From Geodermatophilus sp. DF01-2 (GTDB taxonomy: Bacteria > Actinomycetota > Actinomycetes > Mycobacteriales > Geodermatophilaceae), in the NCBI RefSeq assembly GCF_004571065.1, contig NZ_SPQN01000025.1:1-43245 (forward strand): a stretch of 43,245 bases of DNA, given 5' to 3'. Under the pieces are notes generated by a model. The model ran no database searches, was not told the origin of the DNA, and was given only the letters and a program-made list of their open reading frames with translations. The position numbers and the translations under genes were made by a program. Position 1 is the first letter of the stretch; each line of letters opens with the position of its first letter. Positions 1 to 8,077 of this stretch are shown piece by piece.

Positions 1-1
1 C

Positions 2-136
2 ATGGACCACGGGGACATGGACCACGGGGACATGGACCACGGGGACATGGACCACGGGGACATGGACCACGGGGACATGGACCACGGGGACATGGACCAC
101 GGGGACATGGACCACGGGGACATGGACCACGGGGAC
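2..136 (+). repeat. Nine perfect 15-bp tandem repeats encoding MDHGD
   Basis: The 15-bp unit ATGGACCACGGGGAC is repeated nine times without a mismatch and in frame. The array may continue to the left of the window. Its perfect identity at the DNA level implies recent expansion or contraction by slippage. Confidence 0.97.
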
Positions 137-808
137 ATGGACATGGCCCCGGGCGGGATCCCGCTGGCGGAGGGCGGGGAGGAGGACCGCGACGGGCTGG
201 ACCTCGACGTCCTGCACGTGCCGCTGGGACCGGTCCTCCCCTGCTGGCCCGCCGGCCTCCTGCTGCACTGCACCCTGTCCGGGGACGTCGTGACCGACGT
301 GCGGCCGGAGGTCCTCGGAGCAGCCGAGGGCGCCGTGCCGGAGCCGCTCCCGTTCGGTTCGCCGGCGGACCGGCTCGACCGGGCCGCACAGCTGCTGACG
401 CTGGCCGGCTGGGAGGCGGCGGCGACCGACGCGGCCCGTCTCCGGGACGACCTGCTGGCCGGGGACGGCGGTGCAGCGGTCGCCGCGCGACTGGATCGCC
501 TGGCCCACCGGGTGCGCCGGTCCCGGCTGCTGCGCTGGTCACTGCGTGGTGCCGGCCCGATCGACGCCGGCGCCTGCCGAGAGCTCGGTCTGGACGAGCA
601 GGCCGCGGGCGACGTCCACGACCGGCTGGTCGCCCTGCTGACCGACGCCCGGAGGGGCCTGGACGGCGGCCGTCTCCCGGAGCCGGTGCCCGTCGGCGTG
701 CTGGCCCGGCTGGTGCCCGGGCTCGAGCTGGGCGCCGTCCGGCTGCTCGTGGCCAGCCTCGACCTGGACGCCACCGTCCGGGAGCCGGAACCGGCGGAGA
801 CCCGGTGA
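2..808 (+). CDS. Unassigned protein with N-terminal MDHGD repeats, first visible gene of a complex I-like operon (probably 5'-truncated)
   Basis: The visible frame opens with nine perfect copies of the pentapeptide MDHGD (residues 1-45), then MDMAPGG and a roughly 215-residue helical domain. The window starts inside the repeat, so the true start may lie upstream. The stretch after the repeats (GPVLPCWPAGLLLHCTLSGD) and a C-terminal RLVPGLELGAVRLLVASLD faintly recall the N and C parts of NuoD or hydrogenase large subunits; that is a weak impression, not an assignment. The stop overlaps the nuoH start (GTGA), so it is translated with the complex I genes. Met/His/Asp repeats resemble copper-site repeats of PcoA/CopA-type proteins. 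Function unknown. Confidence 0.7.
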   Translation: MDHGDMDHGDMDHGDMDHGDMDHGDMDHGDMDHGDMDHGDMDHGDMDMAPGGIPLAEGGEEDRDGLDLDVLHVPLGPVLPCWPAGLLLHCTLSGDVVTDVRPEVLGAAEGAVPEPLPFGSPADRLDRAAQLLTLAGWEAAATDAARLRDDLLAGDGGAAVAARLDRLAHRVRRSRLLRWSLRGAGPIDAGACRELGLDEQAAGDVHDRLVALLTDARRGLDGGRLPEPVPVGVLARLVPGLELGAVRLLVASLDLDATVREPEPAETR

Positions 809-1746
809 CCGTCGTCGACGTCGTGCAGGTCTCGGCGGCCTGGGCGCCGCTGGGGGCCGCCCTCCTCCTCGTGATGGCCGCCGCAGCCGCCGCACTCGAC
901 GGCGCGGTCGCCGCCCGCGCGGAGGGCCGTCCCTGGCAGCAGGGCCTGGGGACGCCGTGGGCGGAGACCGCCCGGCTGCTCCGCCAGCGGCGCCGCACGA
1001 CCGTGGCGGCCGACCGCCTGCTGTGGCGGATCGCCGTCGCCGGCCTGCTGGTCACGGCACTGCTGAAGGTCCTCGTCATCCCACTGGGTGGCTGGACTCT
1101 CGCGGACCTGTCGGTCGGGTTGGTGTGGTTCAACGCCATGGACGTCGTCGTCTGGGCGCTGGTCTGGCTGGCCGGGTGGGGTCCCAACAGCGCGCACTCC
1201 CTGGTGGGTGGCTACCGGTTCCTCGGCCAGGCGCTCTCCTACGAGCTGCCACTGATGTTCGCCCTGACCGCGCCGGCGGTGGCCGCGGCGAGCCTGCGGC
1301 CGGCGGACATCGTCGCCGCCCAGTCCGAGCTGTGGTTCGTCGTCTGGATGCCGGTGGCCTTCGGAGTCTTCGTCGCCGCGGTCCTCGGCTTCTCGTTCTG
1401 GGGCCCGCTCGGCACGCCGGCCGGGACGGACATCGCCGGCGGGGTGCTCGCCGAGACCTCCGGGATCGACCGCTGGCTGGTCCTGGCCGGCCGGTGGGCG
1501 CTGCTCACGGCAGGGGCGGCGTTCGGCGTCACCCTGTTCCTCGGCGGGGGTGCCGGTCCGCTGCTCCCCGGCTGGCTGTGGGTGCTGGCCAAGACCGGCC
1601 TCCTGCTCGCCGCCCTCGTCCTGCTGCGCCGCCGGGTGCCCGCGCTGCGACCGGACCGCATCGCGGCCACCGCCTGGCTGGTCGTCCTCCCGCTGGTGCT
1701 GCTCCAGGTGCTGGTGGTCTCCGTCGTCGTCCTGGGAAGGGGCTGA
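805..1746 (+). CDS. nuoH: NADH-quinone oxidoreductase subunit H-like membrane protein
   Basis: NuoH/ND1 family, the membrane subunit that forms part of the quinone chamber at the junction of the two arms of complex I. The 313-residue protein has about eight hydrophobic segments. Recognisable NuoH features are SYELPL (near residue 144), an ETSGIDRW segment where the family has its acidic loop, and a C-terminal LFLGG...LWVLAKTGLLL...RRRVPALRPDRI block. It is slightly short and divergent, so a hydrogenase-type (HycD/HyfC) NuoH paralogue is possible. It starts with GTG overlapping the previous stop by 4 bp. nuoJ follows after 1 bp, so nuoI is absent from its usual position. Confidence 0.88.
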   Translation: MTVVDVVQVSAAWAPLGAALLLVMAAAAAALDGAVAARAEGRPWQQGLGTPWAETARLLRQRRRTTVAADRLLWRIAVAGLLVTALLKVLVIPLGGWTLADLSVGLVWFNAMDVVVWALVWLAGWGPNSAHSLVGGYRFLGQALSYELPLMFALTAPAVAAASLRPADIVAAQSELWFVVWMPVAFGVFVAAVLGFSFWGPLGTPAGTDIAGGVLAETSGIDRWLVLAGRWALLTAGAAFGVTLFLGGGAGPLLPGWLWVLAKTGLLLAALVLLRRRVPALRPDRIAATAWLVVLPLVLLQVLVVSVVVLGRG

Positions 1747-1747
1747 G

Positions 1748-2311
1748 ATGACCGGCGACATCGTCTTCTGGGTGCTGGCCGCGCTCGCCGTCGCCGCCGG
1801 GGTGGCGGTCTTCTCGGTGAACTCGATGGCCCGGGCCACCTACGCCCTGGCCATCTCGTTCGTCGCCGTGGGCCTGACGCTGCTGCTGTTCGACCTGCAG
1901 TTCCTCGGTGTCATCACCGTGCTGATGATGGTGATGGAGATGGCGATCATGGCCATCTACATGATCATGTTCATGGGGATGAACCCCGCGCTCATGCCCA
2001 TGAGCATGAAGCACGGCAAGGGCGCGGCCATGACGATCGCCGTCGGCACCTTCCTGGTCCTGGCCGCCGGCGCGCTGTTCGTCCCGTGGCCGGCCCGCCG
2101 GGGCACCCCCGCGCCCGACCTCACCGTCGCCCTCGGCGAGGCGATCATGGAGTCGAAGATGCTGGTGATGATGACCGTGAGCCCGGTCCTCTTCGCCACG
2201 ATCGTCGCCGCGCTCGTGCTGGCCGCCCCGAGCGGGCGCTACGACCGGCTCGGCGACGACCTCCGCCGCCGGTCCGCGCCCGCCCGGCAGCCGGAGGGGG
2301 CCGACCGATGA
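1748..2311 (+). CDS. nuoJ: NADH-quinone oxidoreductase subunit J-like, methionine-rich
   Basis: NuoJ/ND6-type membrane subunit of 187 residues, five predicted TM helices. The N-terminal part (FSVNSMARATYALAISFVAV) matches the family start. The segment from about residue 57 to 95, which holds the conserved TM3 pi-bulge region in normal NuoJ, is saturated with methionine (MMVMEMAIMAIYMIMFMGMN, then MPMSMKHGKG). The usual Val/Leu/Phe of this helix are thus replaced by Met. ATG start one base after the nuoH stop. The stop overlaps nuoK by 4 bp (ATGA). Family assignment rests on position, topology and the partial motif. Confidence 0.82.
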   Translation: MTGDIVFWVLAALAVAAGVAVFSVNSMARATYALAISFVAVGLTLLLFDLQFLGVITVLMMVMEMAIMAIYMIMFMGMNPALMPMSMKHGKGAAMTIAVGTFLVLAAGALFVPWPARRGTPAPDLTVALGEAIMESKMLVMMTVSPVLFATIVAALVLAAPSGRYDRLGDDLRRRSAPARQPEGADR

Positions 2312-2610
2312 CCCTGCAGACGGTGCTCCTGGTCGCCGCGGCGCTGTTCAGCGTGGGGCTCTACGGCGCGATCTCCCAGCAGGTCGTCGTCATGGTGATG
2401 ATGGGCCTCGAGCTCATGCTCAACGGGGTCGTCCTGGCCGCCGTCGGCTTCTGGTGGTTCCTCTCCCCCGCGCCGGAGGGCCAGGTGCTGGTCCTGGTCG
2501 TCATCACCGCGATGACCGTCGAGATGGCGATGGGCTTCGCCGTCGCCACCCTGCTGCACCGCTCCCGCAACGCCGACATGACCGACATGGCCGCGGACCT
2601 GTCCCGGTGA
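2308..2610 (+). CDS. nuoK: NADH-quinone oxidoreductase subunit K
   Basis: NuoK/ND4L, the small three-helix subunit that connects quinone chemistry to the antiporter-like subunits. It has 100 residues, the usual length. The family signature is clear: ALFSVGLYGAIS, then MMGLELMLNGVVLA with the conserved Glu of TM2, then PEGQVLVLVVITAMTVEMAM with the second membrane Glu of TM3. The usual AAE context of that Glu is changed to MTVEMAMG, again enriching Met. It ends in NADMTDMAADLSR. ATG start overlaps the nuoJ stop; its own stop overlaps the nuoL GTG start. Confidence 0.93.
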   Translation: MTLQTVLLVAAALFSVGLYGAISQQVVVMVMMGLELMLNGVVLAAVGFWWFLSPAPEGQVLVLVVITAMTVEMAMGFAVATLLHRSRNADMTDMAADLSR

Positions 2611-4559
2611 CCGGGGCGACCGGGAGCAGCGACCTGGGCGTGGCGCTGCTGTGGGTCGTCGTCGGCCTGCCGGCGGTCGTCGGCGCGGTGCTGTGCCTGG
2701 CCGGTCGGCGCGCGGACCGGCCGGCGCCGGCGGCGGCCGTGGTCACGGCGTCCCTCGCGCTGGTCGCGGCGATCGCCGTGGCGGTGCTGCGCCCGGAGAC
2801 CGCGGTGCCGTTCCTGCCGGGTGCGGACTTCGGCTTGGCCGTGGACGCGCTCTCGGCGATCGTCGTGCCCACGGTCGTCGCGGTGACGCTGCTGGTCCTG
2901 CTGTCCTCCGCCGCCGAGATCGACGACCGGCCGGCCCGCTTCTCCGGCCTGATGCTGCTGTTCGCCGCCGCGGTCGGGGTCACCGCCACTGCCACGACGC
3001 TGCCGGCGCTGCTGTTCGCCTGGGAGGTGATGGGCGCGACCTCCTTCGCGCTGATCGGCTACTGGTGGCGCGAGCCCGACCGGGTCTCGGCCGGGACCGA
3101 CGCCTTCCTCACCACGCGCGCAGCCGACCTGGGGCTGTACCTGGCCGCCGGCGCGGCGCTGGCCGGGGGCGGCAGCCTGGTCCTCGCCGACCTCCCGGCG
3201 GTGGCCGCGCCGTGGCGGGACGTCGTCGCCGCCGGCGTGCTGGTCGCCGGCCTCGGCAAGGCCGCGCAGCTGCCCTTCTCGTTCTGGCTCTCCCGCGCCA
3301 TGCAGGGCCCCAGCCCGGTCAGTGCGCTGCTGCACTCGGCGGCGATGGTCGCGATGGGCGGCTACCTGCTGCTGCGGACGTCGGAGCTGCTGGCGTCCAC
3401 CGGCTGGGCGGCGACCACCGCGGCGTGGGTCGGTGCCCTGACCGCGCTGGCCCTCGGCGCGGTCGCCGTCGCCCAGCGCGACCTCAAGCAGCTGCTCGCC
3501 GCCTCCACCGCCGCCCAGCTGGGCTACGTCGTGCTCGCCGCCGGTGTGGCCGGCGTCTCCGGCGGCGTGGCCCACCTGGTGGCGCACGCCTCGACCAAGG
3601 CGCTGCTGTTCCTCGCCGCCGGCGCGTGGCTCACCGCCCTGGGCACCAAGCAGCTCCCGGCGCTGCGCGGCGCGGCCCGCCGGGGGCCGCTGGTCGGCGG
3701 CACGGCCGCGGTGGGGACCCTCGCCCTGGCCGGGGTGCCGCCGCTGTCGCTGTGGGCCACCAAGGACGAGGTCCTGGCCGTGGCCAGGGAGCAGTCGGTG
3801 GCGCTGTACGTGGTCGGCCTGGCCGCCGCCGCGGTGTCGGCCGCCTACGCCGGCAAGGTGCTGTGGGTGGTCTGGCGCGCTCTTCCGGCCGACGCCGAGA
3901 GCGGCTACGACACCGAGGAGGAGGGCACCCGCCGGGTCCACCGGCTGCAGAAGGCCCCGCTCGTGGTCCTGGCCGCCGGCGCCGCCGTGCTCGGTCTGCT
4001 GGTCTGGCCGCCGGTCGGTGAGGCTCTCCGCCAGGCTCTCGGCGAGGCCGGCGCTTCCCGGCCCGGCGTCCTCGAGCTGGTGGTCTCGGCCGTGCTGGCC
4101 GTCGCGGTGGTGCTGGCCGTGGCCCGGTGGCCGCTGCCGGAGCCGGGCTGGGCCGCCCGGTGGCTGGGGCTCGGGGCGGCCACCGAGGTGGTCGCCGTCC
4201 GGCCGGTGCTGCGCCTGGCCGAGGCCCTGGCCCGGTTCGACGACCGGGTGCTCGACCGGGCGGTGGACGCCGCGGCCGGCCTGGTACCACGGGGCGCCGG
4301 CGCCGCCGCGAGGGCCGACGACCGCGTCCTCGACCGCGCCGTCGATGCCAGCGCGCCCGGGACCGTGCGGACGGCGCGGCTCACCGCCGAGATCGACGAC
4401 GTCGGCTTCGACGGCGCGGTGCGGGGCGTCGCCGCGGGCGCCCGCCGGCTGGGCGCGCTGGCCCGCCGCTCCCAGACCGGCCAGCTGCACCACTACTACG
4501 TCCAGGCCGCCGTGGTGCTCGCCGCCGCGCTGGCCCTCCTGCTCGTCGTCACGAGGTGA
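2607..4559 (+). CDS. nuoL: NADH-quinone oxidoreductase subunit L (antiporter-like)
   Basis: NuoL/ND5, the distal proton-pumping subunit with the long lateral helix. The 650-residue product carries the proton_antipo_M domain: W139-E140 (WEVMGATSFALIGYW, the TM5 Glu), K218 in GLGKAAQLPFSFWL (the TM7 Lys), GPSPVSALLHSAAMV with H243, and a later KDEV loop. A linker of about 130 polar residues (DDRVLDRAVDAAAGLVPRG repeated in variant form) and a final TM helix end the protein, as in normal NuoL. GTG start overlapping the nuoK stop (GTGA) is chosen. The key Glu and Lys are intact here, unlike in nuoN. Confidence 0.95.
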   Translation: MTGATGSSDLGVALLWVVVGLPAVVGAVLCLAGRRADRPAPAAAVVTASLALVAAIAVAVLRPETAVPFLPGADFGLAVDALSAIVVPTVVAVTLLVLLSSAAEIDDRPARFSGLMLLFAAAVGVTATATTLPALLFAWEVMGATSFALIGYWWREPDRVSAGTDAFLTTRAADLGLYLAAGAALAGGGSLVLADLPAVAAPWRDVVAAGVLVAGLGKAAQLPFSFWLSRAMQGPSPVSALLHSAAMVAMGGYLLLRTSELLASTGWAATTAAWVGALTALALGAVAVAQRDLKQLLAASTAAQLGYVVLAAGVAGVSGGVAHLVAHASTKALLFLAAGAWLTALGTKQLPALRGAARRGPLVGGTAAVGTLALAGVPPLSLWATKDEVLAVAREQSVALYVVGLAAAAVSAAYAGKVLWVVWRALPADAESGYDTEEEGTRRVHRLQKAPLVVLAAGAAVLGLLVWPPVGEALRQALGEAGASRPGVLELVVSAVLAVAVVLAVARWPLPEPGWAARWLGLGAATEVVAVRPVLRLAEALARFDDRVLDRAVDAAAGLVPRGAGAAARADDRVLDRAVDASAPGTVRTARLTAEIDDVGFDGAVRGVAAGARRLGALARRSQTGQLHHYYVQAAVVLAAALALLLVVTR

Positions 4560-6046
4560 GTGTGCTCAGCCTGATCGTGTTCCTCCCGCTGGGAGCCGCG
4601 GCCGTCCTGGCGGTGCTGCCGGCGATCCCGGACCGGGCGGCGCGCTGGACCTGGGTGGCGGTGGCCCTCGCCGACCTCGCCCTGGTCGGGGTGGTGCTGG
4701 CCGGCTACGAGTCCCCGGCGGAGGGCGGGCTGGCCTACGAGGAGCGGCTGCGCTGGATCCCGTCGGTCGGCAGCAGCTACCACGTGGGCGTCGACGGGCT
4801 GTCCCTACCGCTGGTCGCGCTGACCGCGGTCGTCTTCCTCGCCTGCGCCGTGTACGCGCTGCGGGAGGATCGGCGTCCCCGCGTGCAGGCGGCGCTGTTC
4901 CTCTTCCTCCAGTCGGTGTGCCTGGGGGTGTTCGTCGCCCAGGACCTGATCCTGTTCTTCCTCTTCTTCGACCTGTCCATCGTCGGCATGTACTTCGTCA
5001 TCGCCGGCTGGGGGCACGGCAACGCCGCCCGCTCGGCGCTGAAGTTCTTTCTCTACACCTTCCTGGGCAGCCTGGCGCTGCTGCTCGGCTTCATCGGCCT
5101 GTACCTCGCCGCCGAGCCGCACACCTTCGACATCCCCGAACTGGTCGCCGCCGCCCCGCTGGCCGACAACCCGGGAGTCGGCGGGCTGGTGCTGGCCGCG
5201 ATCCTCCTCGGCCTGGCGATCAAGACTCCCACCGTGCCCTTCCACACCTGGCTGCCGCCGGCGCACACCGACGCCCCCGCGATCGGTTCCGCCGTCCTGG
5301 CCGCCGTGCTGCTGAAGCTGGGCACCTACGGGTTCGTCCGGATCGCCATGCCGGCCCTGCCCGACGCCTGGCAGGCGTGGGCCTGGGTGCTCATCACGAT
5401 CGGCGTCGTCTCGGTCGTCTACGGCGCCCTCGTCGCCCTCGCCCAGACCGACGTCAAGCGGATGATCGCCTACACCTCGGTCAACCACATGGGCTACGTC
5501 GTGCTCGGCGTGGGTGCGGCGGGGCTCGTCGGCAGCGCCGCCGCCCGGGAGGTCGCCGTCACCGGGGCGGTCACCCAGATGGTCAGCCACGGGCTGATCA
5601 CCGGCGCGCTGTTCCTCCTCGCCGGGGTCCTGCAGGAGCGGGCGGGCACCTACGAGATGGCCGAGTACGGCGGCCTGGCCGAGCCCGCGCCACGCTATGC
5701 CGCACTCTTCGCCGTCGCGGCGTTCGCCTCGCTGGGCCTGCCGGCGTTCACCGGGTTCATCGCCGAGTTCCAGATCTTCGCCGGCAGCATCGGGACGACG
5801 GCGGCGGCCGCCCTGGCGCTGCCGGGCATCCTGATCACCGCGGCGCTGTTCCTCCGCGCCCTGCAGCGTCTGCTCACCGGGCCTCCGCAGGGCCGCGCGG
5901 TCGGCTTTGCCGACGTCGGTGTGCGGGAGGGTCTGCCGATCGGCGGCCTGTTGGCGCTGGCGCTGCTCTTCGGCATCATCCCCTGGCCGCTGCTGGACCT
6001 GATCACCCCCGGGGCGGAGACCGTCGTCGACCTGGTCAGCCGGTAG
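4556..6046 (+). CDS. nuoM: NADH-quinone oxidoreductase subunit M (antiporter-like)
   Basis: NuoM/ND4, central antiporter-like proton-pumping subunit, 496 residues with about 14 TM helices. The TM7/TM8 lysines are present: K223 in AIKTPTVPFHTWLPPAH and K254 in LLKLGTYGFVR. The TM5 acidic residue, a Glu in most NuoM (E144 of E. coli), is Asp here (D139 in FFLFFDLSIVGMYFVI). SVNHMGYVVLG is the conserved discontinuous-helix region. GTG at 4556 overlaps the nuoL stop; a second GTG at 4562 is an alternative start. Confidence 0.95.
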   Translation: MSVLSLIVFLPLGAAAVLAVLPAIPDRAARWTWVAVALADLALVGVVLAGYESPAEGGLAYEERLRWIPSVGSSYHVGVDGLSLPLVALTAVVFLACAVYALREDRRPRVQAALFLFLQSVCLGVFVAQDLILFFLFFDLSIVGMYFVIAGWGHGNAARSALKFFLYTFLGSLALLLGFIGLYLAAEPHTFDIPELVAAAPLADNPGVGGLVLAAILLGLAIKTPTVPFHTWLPPAHTDAPAIGSAVLAAVLLKLGTYGFVRIAMPALPDAWQAWAWVLITIGVVSVVYGALVALAQTDVKRMIAYTSVNHMGYVVLGVGAAGLVGSAAAREVAVTGAVTQMVSHGLITGALFLLAGVLQERAGTYEMAEYGGLAEPAPRYAALFAVAAFASLGLPAFTGFIAEFQIFAGSIGTTAAAALALPGILITAALFLRALQRLLTGPPQGRAVGFADVGVREGLPIGGLLALALLFGIIPWPLLDLITPGAETVVDLVSR

Positions 6047-6052
6047 GCACCG

Positions 6053-7462
6053 GTGGAGATGCGTCCGCTCGCCCTGCTGCCCGAGATCTGCCTGCTCGTC
6101 GGCGCGGTCGTCACCCTGCTGGCCGGCTCCTTCCTGCCCCGGGAGCGGCAGTGGGTCGCCCGGCTGATCACCGTCGCCGCGCTGCTGGCCGCCGGCGTCT
6201 CCGCCGCTGTCGCGCTCGGCGGACCACCCCGGACGGCGATGATGACGACCTTCGCCGTCGACACCGGTACCGGGATCCTCCGGCTGGTCGTCGTCGCCGC
6301 CACCCTGCTGGTCATCGGCCTCGGCGTGGACGAACTGGCCGGCACGAAGCGGGAGAGCGAGACCTACACCCTGCTCCTGCTGGGCGCCCTCGGCGCCCTG
6401 GTCATGGGCGGCACGATCGACCTGCTCGTCCTGATCGTGGGGTTCCTGCTGGGCAGCATCCCGCTGTACGGGCTGATCGGCATGGTGCGGACCCCGCAGG
6501 CGGCCGAGGGTGTGCTGAAGACCTACCTGCTCGGTGCGCTGTTCGGGATCGTCCTGATGCTGGGCGTCACGGTCCTCTACGGCATCGGCGGGGCGACCGC
6601 CTACGCCGACCTCACCGTCGGCCTGGCCGGAGCTCCCGCCGCCGCCGTGGCGTTCGGCCTGCTCGGCGTCCTGGCCGGGCTGCTGTTCAAGGCCGGGGGC
6701 GTGCCCGGGCACTTCTGGGTGCCCGACGCCACCCAGTCGGCGGGGACGACGGCGGCGGCGTTCCTCACCACGGTGCCCAAGGTCGGCGCCCTCCTCGCGG
6801 CCCACCGGCTGATGACGATCGTGCCGGGCTCCGTCGACTGGCCGCTGCTGGTCGCCGTCCTCGCCGCGGTCACCATGACCCTGGGGAACCTCGCCGCGTT
6901 CGCCCAGACCGACGTCCGGCGGCTGCTCGGCTGGTCGACGGTCAGCCAGGTCGGCTACCTGCTCCTCCCGGTGGCGGTCGCCGGGGGGACGACGGCCGCC
7001 CTGGCCTCGCTGCTGGTGTACCTCGGCGGCTACGCCGTCACCAACCTCACCGCCTTCGCCGTCGTCGCCGCGGTCCCGGGACGCCGGTCGGTGGAGGACT
7101 ACGCGGGGCTGGCCGCGAGCTCGCCCTGGCTCGGCGCAGCCCTCGTGGTGAGCCTGCTCAGCCTGGTGGGCACCCCACCGACCGCGGTGTTCCTCGGCAA
7201 GCTGAGCGTCTTCACCGCCGCCTGGGACGGCGGCCTGGCCTGGCTCGTGGTCGTGGCGGCGGTCAACACCGTGGCCAGCCTCTTCTACTACCTGCGCTGG
7301 CTGGCCCCCGCCTTCCGCCGGGAGGAGCCGACGGAGCCGGCTCGACGGCCCGCGCCGTACGCGACCGCGGCCGCCGTCCTCGGCGGGATCGGCGTCCTCA
7401 CCCTCGGACTGCTGGTCGCCGGCATCGCGCCGATGCTGGGGACAGTGCTCGTCGCGCCGTGA
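6053..7462 (+). CDS. nuoN: NADH-quinone oxidoreductase subunit N (antiporter-like)
   Basis: NuoN/ND2, the antiporter-like subunit next to NuoK, 469 residues. The buried lysines are kept: K213 (LLFKAGGVPGHFWVPDAT) and K243 (TTVPKVGALL), matching K217 and K247 of E. coli. The TM5 Glu (E133 in E. coli, context GLEL) is replaced by Leu (L132 in VGFLLGSIPLYGL), and the usual DVYEGAPT is DATQSAGTT. GTG start 6 bp after the nuoM stop; an ATG two codons later is possible. Last gene of the operon. No clear terminator hairpin is seen after it. Confidence 0.93.
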   Translation: MEMRPLALLPEICLLVGAVVTLLAGSFLPRERQWVARLITVAALLAAGVSAAVALGGPPRTAMMTTFAVDTGTGILRLVVVAATLLVIGLGVDELAGTKRESETYTLLLLGALGALVMGGTIDLLVLIVGFLLGSIPLYGLIGMVRTPQAAEGVLKTYLLGALFGIVLMLGVTVLYGIGGATAYADLTVGLAGAPAAAVAFGLLGVLAGLLFKAGGVPGHFWVPDATQSAGTTAAAFLTTVPKVGALLAAHRLMTIVPGSVDWPLLVAVLAAVTMTLGNLAAFAQTDVRRLLGWSTVSQVGYLLLPVAVAGGTTAALASLLVYLGGYAVTNLTAFAVVAAVPGRRSVEDYAGLAASSPWLGAALVVSLLSLVGTPPTAVFLGKLSVFTAAWDGGLAWLVVVAAVNTVASLFYYLRWLAPAFRREEPTEPARRPAPYATAAAVLGGIGVLTLGLLVAGIAPMLGTVLVAP

Positions 7463-7668
7463 CATCCCGGCCGGCCACCTGCACCGAACAGGGGCCCGAT
7501 CACCTCCGGCAGAACCGACCCCAGGACGTGGCCGTCGAAACGGCACGCCAGGTAACCCCGGACGTCTCCCCCGAGCCTGGCTCACCTCGCCCGCCGGAAC
7601 GAACGTCGGCCGCGCCCGCGGCCACAGGTACGGGATACCTCGCCCGACCCGGAGGAGCCGGGGCGCCG

Positions 7669-7741
7669 AGCCGACGGGGGGACTCGAACCCCCAACCGCC
7701 CGATTACAAGTCGGGTGCGCTACCAGTTGCGCCACGCCGGC
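7669..7741 (-). tRNA. tRNA-Thr (anticodon UGU)
   Basis: On the minus strand the sequence begins GCCGGCGTGGCGCAACTGGT and folds as a complete cloverleaf: 7-bp acceptor stem with one G-U pair, D-arm with GG, anticodon stem CCCGA/TCGGG around loop CTTGTAA, variable loop, and T-arm with GGTTCGAGTCC. The anticodon UGU lies at 7706-7708 and decodes ACA (and wobble ACG). The CCA end is not encoded. It is the only tRNA seen in the window. Confidence 0.95.
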
Positions 7742-7767
7742 GGGACATGAGGACAGGCCCCGCGACA

Positions 7768-7773
7768 AGGATA
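7768..7773 (-). promoter_or_regulatory. Probable -10 element of the tRNA-Thr gene
   Basis: On the minus strand TATCCT lies 26 bp before the mature tRNA 5' end, preceded by a GTTGTCC-rich stretch that could serve as a -35. Fits TAnnnT of actinobacterial housekeeping promoters. Confidence 0.4.
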
Positions 7774-7858
7774 GGGACAACGCAGGGGACAACTCGGCGG
7801 CGCCGTCCGAGCGAGCCGGGCCGCCGGCTCTCCTCATGGTGCGCGGTCGCCGCTCCGG

Positions 7859-8077
7859 TCAGAGATCCCGCCACCTCGCGGGCAGGGCGGCGAGCGCGGA
7901 GGCAGTCTTCTCGACGAGATCGACGAAGCCACCCACGACCGGTTCCAGCAGCTCTTCGACCGACTCAACGGCCTGCTGACGTAGCGCTGCCATCCGGGCG
8001 CCCCGCTGCCGATCGGGGCTCCGTCCTGAGTCGGTCGCCGCCGCACTGGAGCCGAAGGACAGTGCGGCGACGATCAC
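7859..8077 (-). CDS. Possible small hypothetical protein after pnkP
   Basis: A 72-codon frame starts with GTG directly at the pnkP stop (TGAGTG). The last 44 residues, from an internal ATG at 7993 (MAALRQQAVESVEELLEPVV and onward), look like an amphipathic helical protein and end in PARWRDL. The opposite strand also reads as a plausible helix (DEIDEATHDRFQQLFDRLNG) but has no start codon in frame. No family recognised. It could be a real translationally coupled small protein of the hen1-pnkP unit or a chance frame in GC-rich DNA. Confidence 0.35.
   Translation of the reverse strand: MIVAALSFGSSAAATDSGRSPDRQRGARMAALRQQAVESVEELLEPVVGGFVDLVEKTASALAALPARWRDL

Noticed and set aside
2-136. The 15-bp repeats as a CRISPR-like or intergenic array
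   Set aside because: Units are contiguous without spacers and stay in frame with the following coding sequence.
4805-7837. A 1010-codon minus-strand frame
   Set aside because: Antisense of nuoM/nuoN and of the tRNA, rich in Asp/Gln/Arg/Gly repeats, with no recognisable fold.
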